A DNA stretch of 64,000 nucleotides. It comes from Candidatus Denitrolinea symbiosum. Lineage in GTDB: Bacteria > Chloroflexota > Anaerolineae > Anaerolineales > Villigracilaceae. The translations under genes were made by a program, and so were the position numbers. Where the stretch lies: NCBI GenBank assembly GCA_017312345.1, contig BLAA01000001.1, forward strand, positions 1,240,001 to 1,304,000. Direction: 5' to 3'. Shown piece by piece: positions 43,301 through 53,300 of the stretch. Position 1 is the stretch's first letter. Each line of letters begins with the position of its first letter. Under the pieces are notes generated by a model, which saw nothing but the letters and a program-made list of their open reading frames with translations, was not told the origin of the DNA and made no database searches.

Positions 43301-43650
43301 TTCGGCGAGTGCGTGAACTGCTCGAACGCTTCCGCATGCATCCCCTATGGGAAGAGATCAATTCTGCGGAGGAACGGCATCACGAACTTCCCTACTCGCG
43401 CATGGCAGATGGGCGTGCGGAAGCGGGATACATCGATCTGCTCTATCGAAATACATCCGGCTGGAAGGTTATCGATTTCAAAACGGATATAATTCGCAAC
43501 GAAGCGGTGCGTACGAAATTGGCAGGACAATATAAAAATCAAATGCTCAGATACGAAAAGGCCATTGAAACACTTGTGGGGCAGGCGCCACAGGTCTACA
43601 TCTGTTTTCTTGACGATCACGGAAGTCTCAATATCCATCCGATTACTTGA
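40351..43650 (+). CDS. addA: AddA-like UvrD-family helicase/nuclease
   Basis: A 1,099-residue SF1A helicase-nuclease. Motif I is AVTAGAGSGKTRTLVARY, motif Ia-like is VVAITFTEKAAREMRSR, motif II is SLLVDEFQDTN, motif III is GRLFVVGDARQSIYRFRRA, and motifs V/VI are VRLMTIHKSKGLEFPLVV and LLYVALTRAKDKLL. The C-terminal RecB-type nuclease reads AGYIDLLYR...WKVIDFKTDII (D...DFK). All core residues are present, so it should be active with AddB. The 68 bases after it before the TerB-type gene have no terminator, so read-through of a five-gene operon is likely. Confidence 0.92.
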   Translation: MTKSIAERVVETFGLTPAQKEAALERGRDVAVTAGAGSGKTRTLVARYASLLADGLLPRRVVAITFTEKAAREMRSRVRDALQVLASKAESAPEKEQWLSLGSQLDSARIGTIHSLCAEILRAHPAEAGVDPRFDVLDEGLSAALCAEVVEETLSTLVGQPQFTLLFQVFETRGVQTLLETLLGRRLEAQETFNQNMDSEHLIRQILSERMKSPSLMEPIAELRHIPISSLMNNEGDKFGEMVKALLLLWDLAEAALEKGDAIACAESLFQARRTKMSGTVGKKGSALKDTVAAIKEAYDELLDPLIGGSDSKDTPPSRESEALFAELQPLVRFAFEFLHNAYRERLRQRQALDFDDLEYGAMQLLKRADIRTHWQAELDSLLVDEFQDTNARQREIVQGLSGAPGRLFVVGDARQSIYRFRRADVTVFRAIQKKVSDEGGLVKNLDITYRAHDPLLSATGDLLADIMGTEADPARPYYVPFSPLNADRKLVPDHLKEPHVEIVLGAGEDTASARPVAARALATRLLELKEAGQIRTWDDVTLLFRASTGYIHYEDAFEEIGIPFVTVSGRGFYNRPEIRDVLNLLRTLADPADDLAMAGLLRSPAFGLTDAALYQLRWQGKTPLAYWTALQTDLSLLSEADHAQAVRALQILSILLPLVDRIPVAELLKQLVDLTDYRAILAADDSSGSARLWRNLDKLIGDAQSSGQVNVRDFLQYLATLSDAGAREGEAPVEAQGAVRLMTIHKSKGLEFPLVVLADAGRDPRGGSDNVYLLPEYGLSFKLENPPLLYRLSRWLDKQQNEAETQRLLYVALTRAKDKLLISGHATPTRSGSAMTVSAWMANLCEAAGVDVQVAIDQSGTPISTRTKSGHGIRTLCISKNAGEIPSVEQAARATLEEPNLVSLYPPLAVPVSASVSEDEPEPSHPWRATGSGQPVPAGVIGQMVHKAIELWLFPDDPRVIPMLEAVALQAGLAGEVQRSEAVRRVRELLERFRMHPLWEEINSAEERHHELPYSRMADGRAEAGYIDLLYRNTSGWKVIDFKTDIIRNEAVRTKLAGQYKNQMLRYEKAIETLVGQAPQVYICFLDDHGSLNIHPIT

Positions 43651-43718
43651 CCTCGTTGTTCTGAATTTGTGCCCATATCTATAGCCATGTGTGCACATCA
43701 ACAAGCCGGTAAATTTTT

Positions 43719-45590
43719 ATGCCCAAACGATCAAAAAAATCCAATCAAGGTTGTTGCCTGGTTTCCCTGGTGATCTGGCCATTCAAGTTGCTGGAAGACC
43801 TGATCAATTCAATTATTAATCCACCTGCTGCATCAAAAACCCAATCCCTCCAACAAAGAAACACACTAGTCCGTCCACCAAAGAGAGCCAGCGGCACGGA
43901 CCGATTTGTCGATGTGACGCCTGGCGGTAGACAGAGGCCAAATACGCCATCCATCGGCGTCACGATTTCGTATGAAAATTCTCACACCAATTTTGTAAAG
44001 GAAGCTCAAAAGTTTAGAAGCAAGGAAGGGAAAATCGCCAGCCATGTTCCTTTCAAGTGCTATTGGCCGACATACGGAAACATGAATGGCGGGCAGCAAC
44101 AATGGTATTTCTATTGGCGGACACAGGTGCGCCTGGGTACGTTTCTTCCCACAGATTTAAGTTATATCTTCGTACATGTGTATGAAATTCTGAACTTGGT
44201 GGAAACACCAGACCCTGTTCAGGCGGCGGATCGACTTCGTATCCTATGGATGCGCTATCGGGAGGCCTACCCCAATTTGGATGGGTATCTGGCCGATTGG
44301 GGCGGCGATTTACTGGCGGTGAAATCTGGCGGAGTGCATGCCCTGGCTTGGTGGGAAAATCTTCTCGGGATGGATGGTTTGAGAATCCCCGATCCGATCA
44401 TTAATACCATTGTGGAAAAGGCGATCCGAACCAATGGGTTGGACAAACTTCCCTATAAAATCTGGGCGTTACTCTCCGATTACCAACCCAAAAACAAGTT
44501 CTACCAAAGATACAATGCGAACCATTATGTGGATTTGGCCTATGAAAAAGCGATAAAAGTCGCCAACGACTTTTATCTTCAAACATCGCAGAAATCCCTG
44601 ATCGACCAATTTGTTTCGGATCGTATTCAGAATTATGAAAAACAGGTGTTCACCTCAGCGATTATTGGTTACCCCTGCCCGCGCGTGATCCGCCTCGCAA
44701 GTGGGCGGGATTATGCGGGCTCGCCCCGCCTGGCAGCCAATATTACCTCCATTATGAAATACGCTGAGAATCTATTACGGAAACAATTGAAGTTTTCCGC
44801 AAAACTTTCCGGCGTTGAACTTCCACCCGAATTGGCAAAAAAGTTAGACATTGTCTTCCAATCTATTAAACCCAAACCTCAAAAACCAGAGCCCATACGC
44901 ATTGCGCTAGACCCTGGCCGTATCGCAACGCTGCACCAGGAAAGCCAGGTTGTAAGCGAAATGCTGGCAACCAACCAGAATTCCAGTGGAAAAGCATTAT
45001 TGACGGACTTGAGTGAAATGCGCACGCTTTGGAAACTGCTGAATAATCTGGAACGTCTGATGCTTGCCGGCTTGCTTAGCAAGGAGTTGAACTCATCTTC
45101 CGGGATCGAACAGGCGTATGGAGCGACAGCCGAAAAAGTGAAAAGCACGCTAGATGATATCAACAATAAAGCATCGCCTGTTCTTGGGGACCATCTGGTC
45201 TACGAAGCCAATTCCTCCATTAGCCTGGCGGAGGACTTTATCGATGAACTGGAGGTGATTGTGAAAGAATCCCCTCCCAATCTTGATACCTTGTCTGTCG
45301 ATGGCGCTGATGTCAATAACGATCCCTGGGTGCAGTTCTTTGATACACTTGAGCCAATTGAAGTCGAGATAACGAAGATCCTTGGAGACAGTGGACAGCT
45401 GGATGAACTAGAATTGGACAGTATCGCAAGGGTCCATAATTTAATGGGGAACGCGGTGATGGATTCCCTGAATGAAAAAGCTCAGGAAACCCTGAGCCAT
45501 CTTCCCTTTTATCCTGATGGCGGATACTGGCTTGTGGAAGAGGATGATCTGCCCACCTTGCGACAATATCTTGGTATTGAGGTGAATTAA
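43719..45590 (+). CDS. TerB-N/TerB-C domain protein
   Basis: A 623-residue protein. After a hydrophobic stretch near the N-terminus (CCLVSLVIWPFKLLEDLIN) and a basic linker, the TerB-N domain is recognised by QQWYFYWRTQVRLGTFLPTDLSYIFVHVYEILN. The C-terminal end, LDELELDSIARVHNLMGNAVMD...LPFYPDGGYWLVEEDDLPTLRQYL, is TerB-C-like. Between them is a long helical region. TerB-N/C proteins were described in tellurite/stress ('Ter') gene neighbourhoods together with P-loop ATPases and helicases. The gene ends 2 bases before the BrxD-like gene. The protein likely scaffolds or senses at the membrane, since the N-terminal hydrophobic patch could anchor it. Confidence 0.8.
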   Translation: MPKRSKKSNQGCCLVSLVIWPFKLLEDLINSIINPPAASKTQSLQQRNTLVRPPKRASGTDRFVDVTPGGRQRPNTPSIGVTISYENSHTNFVKEAQKFRSKEGKIASHVPFKCYWPTYGNMNGGQQQWYFYWRTQVRLGTFLPTDLSYIFVHVYEILNLVETPDPVQAADRLRILWMRYREAYPNLDGYLADWGGDLLAVKSGGVHALAWWENLLGMDGLRIPDPIINTIVEKAIRTNGLDKLPYKIWALLSDYQPKNKFYQRYNANHYVDLAYEKAIKVANDFYLQTSQKSLIDQFVSDRIQNYEKQVFTSAIIGYPCPRVIRLASGRDYAGSPRLAANITSIMKYAENLLRKQLKFSAKLSGVELPPELAKKLDIVFQSIKPKPQKPEPIRIALDPGRIATLHQESQVVSEMLATNQNSSGKALLTDLSEMRTLWKLLNNLERLMLAGLLSKELNSSSGIEQAYGATAEKVKSTLDDINNKASPVLGDHLVYEANSSISLAEDFIDELEVIVKESPPNLDTLSVDGADVNNDPWVQFFDTLEPIEVEITKILGDSGQLDELELDSIARVHNLMGNAVMDSLNEKAQETLSHLPFYPDGGYWLVEEDDLPTLRQYLGIEVN

Positions 45591-45592
45591 TT

Positions 45593-46936
45593 ATGCCGAT
45601 CATGAAACGGGAAGCCAAAACAATTCTAAACTCGCTAAGCGCCGGAGTTGTCCCCCGAACTGGGCTCCGGTATATTTCCGTAGGGCGGTTGCCGGAAATT
45701 GCCGCGCTGAAAAGCGACCTGGATCACAATCGTGAAGGCGGGGCGACGGTTCGCTTTGTCATCGGTCGTTATGGAAGCGGAAAAAGCTTTTTGCTTCAAC
45801 TCATGCGCACCTATGCCTTGGAAAGCAAATTTGTCGTAGCGGATTCGGATTTCTCGCCGGAACGCAGACTGTTTGGGTCAGGGGATGAAGCCATCGCCAC
45901 CTACCGGGAGCTGATGAAGAATCTATCCACCCAAACCCGCCCGGACGGGAATGCGCTTCCTGCCATTGTCGAAAAGTGGATATCCGGCATTCAAGCCAGT
46001 GTTGCCGCGGAAGGCGGTCTGGAACCAGGTTCTCCCCAGTTTGTGAGCCAGGTCAAAGCCCGCATTGTCAGCACCCTCAATGAAATGCAGGAACTGGTCC
46101 ATGGCTTTGATTTTGGCAACATTCTCGCTGCTTATTATCAGGGATACTCTGATAACAACGATGAATTGAAAGCCAGCGCCATTCGATGGCTGCGCGGGGA
46201 ATACTCCACGAAGACGGAAGCGTTTACAGCCTTGAAGGTGCGCTCGATCATCGATAGCAATAATTTCTATGATTACCTGAAGGTTCTTGCGGTCTTTTTC
46301 GAAAAAATTGGTTATGCCGGGCTGGTGGTTTGTCTGGATGAAGCAGCCTATCTTTACAAGATCACGAACAGCATATCCCGAAACAATAATTACGAGGCGA
46401 TTCTCTCGATTGTCAATGATTGTTTGCAGGGAAAAGCCGCACATATCGGTTTTTTGATCTGCGGAACGCCCGAGTTTCTGGAGGATCAGCGCCGGGGTTT
46501 GTTTAGTTACGAGGCTTTACGATCCCGTCTGGCTGCCAATCGATTTATCGGCGAGGGTTTGCAGGATTTCACCGGCCCGGTCATCAAACTTTCATCCCTG
46601 ACCGCTGAGGAGATTTTTGTTCTTCTCCAGAAAATCCGTGAAATTCATCGCGATCAAGCCATTACAGCAGTCAGGATGACGGATCAGGATATTCATGCGT
46701 ATATGGAGGAGACTCTGCGCCGGATGGGTGCACGGGAATTTACCACGCCGCGTGAGCTGGTGCGGGAGTTTGTCAACTTGCTAAATTTACTGGTTCAATA
46801 CCCCGATAAGAACTGGCAGGAGATTGTTCTTGGTTTGCCAGCGCCAAGCGAACCATCGCCTGAGGAATCCCCCGAGCCCTCGGGGACCGTTGAAGATGAC
46901 CCATTGAATCGGTTCAACGACTTTAAAGTGAACTAA
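45593..46936 (+). CDS. BrxD-like (DUF2791) ATP-binding protein
   Basis: A 447-residue P-loop protein. Walker A is VRFVIGRYGSGKSFLLQLM (Gly61-Ser65 region) and the Walker-B-like strand is YAGLVVCLDEAAYLYKI. A sensor-like IGFLICGTPEFLEDQRRGLFSYEALRSRLAAN follows. The N-terminal helix REAKTILNSLSAGVVPRTGLRYISVGR is the typical DUF2791/BrxD start. The C-terminal domain includes FTTPRELVREFVNLLNLL. BrxD is known from BREX types 2 and 3 beside an Lhr-type helicase, which is also the next gene here (1 base away). No BREX methyltransferase, PglZ or BrxC is present, so this is a BrxD module used in another system. Confidence 0.85.
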   Translation: MPIMKREAKTILNSLSAGVVPRTGLRYISVGRLPEIAALKSDLDHNREGGATVRFVIGRYGSGKSFLLQLMRTYALESKFVVADSDFSPERRLFGSGDEAIATYRELMKNLSTQTRPDGNALPAIVEKWISGIQASVAAEGGLEPGSPQFVSQVKARIVSTLNEMQELVHGFDFGNILAAYYQGYSDNNDELKASAIRWLRGEYSTKTEAFTALKVRSIIDSNNFYDYLKVLAVFFEKIGYAGLVVCLDEAAYLYKITNSISRNNNYEAILSIVNDCLQGKAAHIGFLICGTPEFLEDQRRGLFSYEALRSRLAANRFIGEGLQDFTGPVIKLSSLTAEEIFVLLQKIREIHRDQAITAVRMTDQDIHAYMEETLRRMGAREFTTPRELVREFVNLLNLLVQYPDKNWQEIVLGLPAPSEPSPEESPEPSGTVEDDPLNRFNDFKVN

Positions 46937-46937
46937 A

Positions 46938-49133
46938 ATGTCAGCCCCAAATGCCTTTGAGCGACTTGCCCCTTTTGTACAGGAGTTCGTCTACCGGTTG
47001 GGCTGGAAAGAATTACGCGTCCTGCAGGCCCAGGCTATTGACGCCATTTTCGATACCGACCATGATGTGTTGATCACAACAGGAACCGCCAGCGGAAAAA
47101 CGGAGGCGGCATTTCTTCCCATCCTGAGCCTGATCGCAGGCGAGCCGACCGGATCGGTGAGGGCGCTTTATATTGGTCCGCTCAAGGCGTTGATCAACGA
47201 TCAATTCCGGCGGCTTGAATTGTTGTGCGAGGCTGGTGGCATTCCCATCCATCGCTGGCACGGGGATGTTGGTAGTAATCAAAAATCCGACCTGGTGGAA
47301 CACCCTAGCGGGGTTCTGCAAATTACACCTGAATCGATTGAAAGCCTGTTTATCAACAAAACGAATTACTTGCACCGCCTGTTCGGTGGTTTACAGTTCA
47401 TTGTCGTGGATGAAGTGCATTCCTTCATGGAATCCGACCGGGGCGTGCAATTACGAAGCCAATTGCAACGCATTGAGAAATATTCCAAATTATCCCGGCC
47501 GAGACGGATCGGTTTATCGGCCACGGTTGGGGACATGGAATCTGCAAGACGGTGGCTACATCCTCAGGATCCGTCCAAGGTGCAAATTATCAACCCGGAT
47601 GTCGCTGTGGCGCCAGTGCGATTAAGCCATCTGCACTTTACCCTAACGAAGGAAGAGGTTCCTTCCGAACTAATCGATGATCTTTATGCCCTTACCAAAA
47701 ATAGGCGGGCGCTAGTATTCTGTAATAGCCGCAAAAACGTGGAAGTTTTGACCGCACAACTTAATCGTAGAAGCAACCGCGAACGCATCCCCGAGCACTA
47801 TCTTCCCCATCACGGCTCTATTAGTAAGGAAATTCGGGAGGATGCCGAGACGCGCATGCGGGATGACGATCATCCGACATCGGTCATTTGTACGAACACA
47901 CTTGAATTGGGGATTGATATTGGCCAATTGGATCTGGCCGTTCAAGTGGACAGTACGCATACCGTCATGTCATTTGTTCAACGACTGGGCCGGACCGGGC
48001 GGCGCCAGGGCGCCAATCGCATCATGCAAATTTACACCTCGGAGATGCAGTCTGAGCCGGGCGATGAATTCTATGAAAGGCTTCCGTTCTCATTGCTAAA
48101 GGCGCTGGCGATTGTGGATTTGTTCCTGGAAGGCTGGCTGGAACCGCCCTTTGAACGAACCGTCCCCTATAATGTTCTCTATCACCAACTCCTTTCAAGG
48201 CTGGTGGAGACACACGGTAGCACTCCCAAAGATTTGGTCGGACATTTCCTGGGATCGAACGTTTTTCCGGGTGTCACTCCACAGGATTATGCCGATTTAC
48301 TCAAGCATCTTGGAAGTATTGACCATATCGAACAACTGGAAACGGGTGAACTGATTCTGGGCCTGGCTGGTGAAAAAATCGTGCGATCGAAGGATTTCTA
48401 TGCTGTTTTTGCAACGCCGCCTGAATGGGATGTATTTTATAAAGAGCGTACTTTGGGGCGGATCACTCCCAAGCCGGATTTGCAGCCGGGAACCTGTTTA
48501 TTGCTGGTGGGAAGACTGTGGGAGGTAAAGGATATTTTTCCGGACAAACAGCAGGTTATGGTCAGTCCGGCAAAAGAGGCGCATGATGTAATGTTTTTGG
48601 GGTTGGGCATTCCGGAGATGCACCCCAAAATAGCCCAGCGTGTACGTGAACTTTTACTTTCGGAAAACCCCTTTCCCTATCTAGGCGCAAGTGGGCAACA
48701 AGCATTATTGGATGCGCGTCGCATGAGTCAGGATTGGGGAATCGGGCAGGAAAGAATATTTGAATCTGGGGGAAAGTGGGTCATATTTCCGTGGACAGGT
48801 ACACGTGCAGCTCGGACACTTCAATATTGGTTCCAGGCATGTGGCCTTAAAGCGGAATTTCCCATGATGATGTTCCCCTGGGTTATGACTATTGACAAGT
48901 CTGCCCCGGAAGAAGCAAGAGAGCAGTTCATTAACCGTTTACAAGAAATTGAAGCATCTGGGTATGAGTTAGAGGATATTGTTGATTCCATCCCGATTGA
49001 CAGTCTGCGCGTTCATAAATTTGATGAATTTTTGCCTGACGATTTGATTCAAAAGAGAACAGGACAGGAATGGCTGGATTGGGAACAGGCAAAGATGGAT
49101 TTACAGGGAATTATTCAGGAATCCTTGAATTGA
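46938..49133 (+). CDS. Lhr-like DEVH-box helicase (BrxHI/BrxHII type)
   Basis: A 731-residue SF2 helicase. Motif Q/I is LRVLQAQAIDAIF...VLITTGTASGKTEAAFLPIL, motif Ia is ALYIGPLKALINDQF, motif II is FIVVDEVHSFM, motif III is RIGLSATVGD, motif V is TSVICTNTLELGIDIGQLD and motif VI is SFVQRLGRTGRRQG. A winged-helix/Lhr-core region follows. It is shorter than Lhr and lacks a large C-terminal extension. In BREX-2/3-type loci such helicases partner BrxD. The last coding part runs up to 49133, and the WYL regulator's operator lies 28 bases later. Confidence 0.88.
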   Translation: MSAPNAFERLAPFVQEFVYRLGWKELRVLQAQAIDAIFDTDHDVLITTGTASGKTEAAFLPILSLIAGEPTGSVRALYIGPLKALINDQFRRLELLCEAGGIPIHRWHGDVGSNQKSDLVEHPSGVLQITPESIESLFINKTNYLHRLFGGLQFIVVDEVHSFMESDRGVQLRSQLQRIEKYSKLSRPRRIGLSATVGDMESARRWLHPQDPSKVQIINPDVAVAPVRLSHLHFTLTKEEVPSELIDDLYALTKNRRALVFCNSRKNVEVLTAQLNRRSNRERIPEHYLPHHGSISKEIREDAETRMRDDDHPTSVICTNTLELGIDIGQLDLAVQVDSTHTVMSFVQRLGRTGRRQGANRIMQIYTSEMQSEPGDEFYERLPFSLLKALAIVDLFLEGWLEPPFERTVPYNVLYHQLLSRLVETHGSTPKDLVGHFLGSNVFPGVTPQDYADLLKHLGSIDHIEQLETGELILGLAGEKIVRSKDFYAVFATPPEWDVFYKERTLGRITPKPDLQPGTCLLLVGRLWEVKDIFPDKQQVMVSPAKEAHDVMFLGLGIPEMHPKIAQRVRELLLSENPFPYLGASGQQALLDARRMSQDWGIGQERIFESGGKWVIFPWTGTRAARTLQYWFQACGLKAEFPMMMFPWVMTIDKSAPEEAREQFINRLQEIEASGYELEDIVDSIPIDSLRVHKFDEFLPDDLIQKRTGQEWLDWEQAKMDLQGIIQESLN

Positions 49134-49160
49134 GCAACAAATTCCAAGAAATCAGTGTCA

Positions 49161-49197
49161 CAGAGTGCACACTGGCTGCACTCTGTTATTGTATACT
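49161..49197 (+). promoter_or_regulatory. Promoter with a perfect 9-bp operator palindrome
   Basis: CAGAGTGCA-cactggc-TGCACTCTG at 49161-49185 is a perfect inverted repeat. A TATACT -10-like box lies at 49192-49197 and the WYL start codon is at 49230. The palindrome overlaps the -35 region, as expected for a repressor site. The adjacent WYL protein is the obvious candidate to bind it. Confidence 0.65.
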
Positions 49198-49229
49198 TCA
49201 AACTGGAATATACGAAAGGTTTCCAGACT

Positions 49230-50198
49230 ATGTCCCAGCGCCAACAATTAGAACGTATCATGACCATTGACCGCCGCATCCGGGATGGTGAGTATCCGAA
49301 TGCAGATCGTCTTGCCAGCGATTTGGAGGTTAGCCGGAGGGTTATATTCATGGACCGCGATTTCATGAAAAACCGTTTGGGCGCGCCTATGGAATATGAC
49401 CGCGATCATGGAGGATGGTATTACTCTGATGAAACCTGGGTGCTCCCAGGAATTATTGTGACCAAAGGTGAAATATTGGCGTTTTTCTTGAGTGTAGAAG
49501 TAGCCAAACGATATTTGGGAACTGGATTGGAAGAGACTTTACGATCGGCTGTTGAAAAATTATCAAAGAATGTCAGCGGTTCAATTACAGTAGATCTGGA
49601 TACACTCCGTTCACATTATAGTTTCTCGGCCCCCACCCTGCTGGCTGCAAATGAACAGGCGTTGCTTGATCTACATCACGCCATTGCCGGCTCTAGAAAA
49701 CTATGGATGCGTTACTACACCGCCAGCCGTGATGAGCATACCGAACGCACAGTTCATCCTTATCATTTGAGCAATATTCGCGGAGACTGGTATTTGATAG
49801 GGTACGATGAGCTCCGCAAGCAAATTCGCAATTTTTCTGTGGGCCGAATCGAAGAGTGGAAATTAACGAGAGAGAAATTTAAGCGCAATCCAGAATTCTC
49901 TGTCGCTAAATATATGGGGGCTGCATTTCAGGCTGAGCGAGGGGGAGAAACGGTTGAGGTCGTAATTCGCTTTGCCCCGCAAGCAGCTCGCTATGTTCGA
50001 GAAAAACACTGGCACGACACGCAACGAATTGAGGAGAAAGATGATGGTGGGCTCACCCTCACACTTAATACCAGCGGATTAGGCGAAGTAAAGCGGTGGG
50101 TCTTACAATATGGTGGAGATGCAGAAGTGATGTCCCCATCCAGTTTGCGTGAAGAATTCAAGAAAGAAATAAATTCCATGAAAAGGAGATACAGCTAA
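49230..50198 (+). CDS. WYL-domain transcriptional regulator
   Basis: A 322-residue regulator: N-terminal winged helix (RQQLERIMTIDRRIRDGEYPNADRLASDLEVSRRVIFMDRDFMK), then the WYL domain (KLWMRYYTASRDEHTERTVHPYHLSNIRGDWYLIGYDELRKQIRNFSVGRIEEW), then a WCX-like C-terminal part (GGLTLTLNTSGLGEVKRWVLQYGGDAEVMSP). Start ATG 49230 with GAAAGG upstream; the frame from 49155 would run through the operator. WYL regulators (for example CapW and BrxR) repress defence operons and release them in response to nucleic acid or nucleotide ligands. Here it sits between the Lhr-like helicase and the unrecognised pair, and may control either or both. Confidence 0.88.
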   Translation: MSQRQQLERIMTIDRRIRDGEYPNADRLASDLEVSRRVIFMDRDFMKNRLGAPMEYDRDHGGWYYSDETWVLPGIIVTKGEILAFFLSVEVAKRYLGTGLEETLRSAVEKLSKNVSGSITVDLDTLRSHYSFSAPTLLAANEQALLDLHHAIAGSRKLWMRYYTASRDEHTERTVHPYHLSNIRGDWYLIGYDELRKQIRNFSVGRIEEWKLTREKFKRNPEFSVAKYMGAAFQAERGGETVEVVIRFAPQAARYVREKHWHDTQRIEEKDDGGLTLTLNTSGLGEVKRWVLQYGGDAEVMSPSSLREEFKKEINSMKRRYS

Positions 50199-50367
50199 AT
50201 TCAACGCGGAAAATCAACTTCTAATCAAAGGTCTTCCCCCAGATTAGCCAAATTAAATGTTGTAATAATCAATTGGACTTTATCGCACCTCATATCAACG
50301 TCACACACCAACACACTCGATGAACCATTTCATCACTTAAGGTTTTCAAACAGGCTAGCTAAATCAA

Positions 50368-53300
50368 ATGAAAAATAAGTCTTCATCAATCCCCAAAGAA
50401 ACAGAAGAGGGTCCTCGAACCAGAATTATTAATTCTTACCTTGAGATCATTGACAATGGTATTCGAGAAAACCGTCCCAGCATCAAACTAATCAACTACG
50501 GGACAGGATCAGGTAAGACCCATCAGCTATTTCAAGCAATATGCGAAACAATCAATAAATACCCCGATATGCAAATAGTTGGAATATATGTTGCACCTTT
50601 GAGAGAACATTTACAAGTTCCTACATTAATTGAAAGTCAATATCCAGAAATTGCCGTTTACCCTATCAATTCCCTGGAAATGAAAACAACAGAGGATTCC
50701 ATAAAGGCATACAAAAAATGGATACCAGCGATTCTGGCAAACAAGGGATTCTGGAAAAAGAGTGCCAAAAATAATTCCTGGGAGAAGGAGCAAGAAGCTA
50801 GACAGAATCTAAGCAATGCCAAAAAAGCCATTAGTCGACTTGAGTACATCAAGAAGTCTGACTTTGGAAACCATGAATTTAAGCAGGTTGAAATCACGGA
50901 TGCAATGCGTGATCTAAACAATTGTATTGAGAACTTCCTCGAATTTGTTGTTAAATACAAATCTGATGAAAAAGACTGGCCTATTGAATGTGTAAATCTG
51001 ATTGCGATATTTTTCCCTTTGCACTTGCTGAGAGAAAAATCCGGGATTTTGATGTTGACTTATGACAAATTTGAGACACTTGTTCCGTATTTCAATCGCA
51101 GCGGCGAAAACTGGGTAAAAAAGAACGACTATCTTGATAAATACATTACAAAACATACAGACAGTAATAGAAAATTTATCGTAGCTTTCGATGAACAAGA
51201 AGATGGTTATCAAATTATGCTAAAGCATAAAATTGATATCATTTCCCCAAAAAAGTTGGCAATCAATAATGCTCTTTCATCCATCAAGAGAGAGTTTTCT
51301 GTTCTCTTCTCAGCAGCAAATGATGAAAACAGACAGTTCCTGAACTTCATCGAAAACAATCCCGGAGCATTTTACGAACTTCAAGAATTCTCTGAAAAAG
51401 GGAAAGTCATAGATCCGGGTTTACAGAAGTTCATACCAACTTATAACCGATTGACAGTTGAAGAAGGTAATTCCATAAAATTTCTTACAAAAGTGATCGA
51501 GCTCAACAAAGGCCTTCAAAAATCCTTCGCAGAAATTGCAGGAACTTTTGATGATTACGGAGAAGATAATCCAATTCTTTTGAATTTCGAGGTGCTAGCC
51601 AGAGTATTTTCGAAATTTGAGAACAACAGAAGTTTACTGATCCCTCAGGCTCTTTATTCCAAGATAAGTGAAGAGTTAATGAATATTTTTGCCTACAACA
51701 ATTTATATATTTATAACATTGAGCCATTAAAGAAGTTATTCTTAACCAGGTCATCGGGGGGACACGTTCATATTGCCGAGGATGACGCTGCAGAGAATCC
51801 GTCCGTTGCAGAATTAATCTATGCAATTTTAGCAATTCGCCTACAGATCAAAACGATAAATGAGTTTTTAGAAAATGTCCTAGACGCTGAGGACTCTCAG
51901 TCCCGCTCTTTAGATATCTGGTCGGAACAGATAGATAAAGCTCAAAAAGCAAGCGAGGAAGGTGCACTTCAAAACCACCCGATCAAATACTTGAACCGGG
52001 CATATGTATATCAAAGTTACAAATCCATTATCAACATCATGGAAATTGCCCGTTATCAATTTCCAACGAACAACTTAATTAACCAATCTCTTAGAGAAGT
52101 ATCCATTGGCAGTACGGCTATTATGACATCTCCTGAGCGTCGGATTGATTCCATGCTGGCTAATAACGGGAATGTGGTTTTTCTGATATCAGCAACCGGG
52201 GGAGTTGTTGGAGATCTGAGCACGAGCTACGATATGCGGTATTTGGAAGATGCCCTCCGAAACGAATCTGGGGACAGTTCATTTGAAGCAATGAATGAAC
52301 AGGAAATCCAGCTATGTGAGGAAATTAGAACCTACCGCCAATCAAAGCGGAAAGTCATAGCAGGCTTCTTTTCTGAAAGCCTGTCTTCTTTTCCCAATTC
52401 GGATACTCGAGAAATCCTGACGGTATTCGATAAATTAGTGCTAAAAGATTTCATCGAATCTATCGGCAACGAAGGGCGGTCCGGACTTGGAATTTACAAA
52501 GTCCAAGAGTTGCAAAACTTTGTCCGCTACCTGTTTTACCTATTTGAGGATGATGAGATTCAGGAAACAATCGCCTTTACCCAAACCATCCGCTGGATCA
52601 AACAGCTGATAAATTTTTGTGAAAAGCTCCATCATGCCAACTTTATCGTTGAAGCTTCCAACGAAAATCCAAATGTGTATTTTTTTCAGTTGCGACATGC
52701 CAAGTATCAAAGCGCCCTTCGTATAAAGATCGTCCTCTATGAAGCATCTTTCAACAGTCTTTACTACAACAAAACAACTGGAAAAACCTATTTGGATGAG
52801 CTTGTTGAAGAAGACGGACAAAAGGTCTTCTTTATTTCAGCTTATCAATCTGCATCGAAAGGGTTAAATCCAATCATAACAAACAAAAAGGAAGAGAAAA
52901 AAGATTTTGACTCTTTGGTCTTATTGATGGATAGTTATTACACTGCAATGGGACCCGCTCTTTATAAGGCGCAGGACGCGGGACATGCTGTTACAGCTTT
53001 TCATTTCTCCTTGATGAAAAGCATAGTTCATTTGGGCGACAGCAATCTGGAAATAAAAGATTTCAATAAATACTTAAGTCAACCAGAGGCGAGAGAGTTC
53101 CAGGATCAACAGCATCAAATTCTGCTTGGCAAAGGAATTTTACAAGCCATCGGAAGAACAGAGCGAAGAGATTTCCCCCATCAGGTGGTAAAGATATTTA
53201 TCAATGAGGAAACCCGAAAAAATCTCGTGAATTTTTACAGGTATCTAAACAAGGATGAGCCAAACGAAATCCGCAAACTCTCCGTAAATAACTACGAAGT

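Noticed and set aside
37309-49133. Complete BREX or Druantia system
   Set aside because: BrxD-like and Lhr-like proteins are present, but PglX/BrxX methylase, PglZ and BrxC, or DruE-type genes, are not. The set is therefore not a known BREX type.
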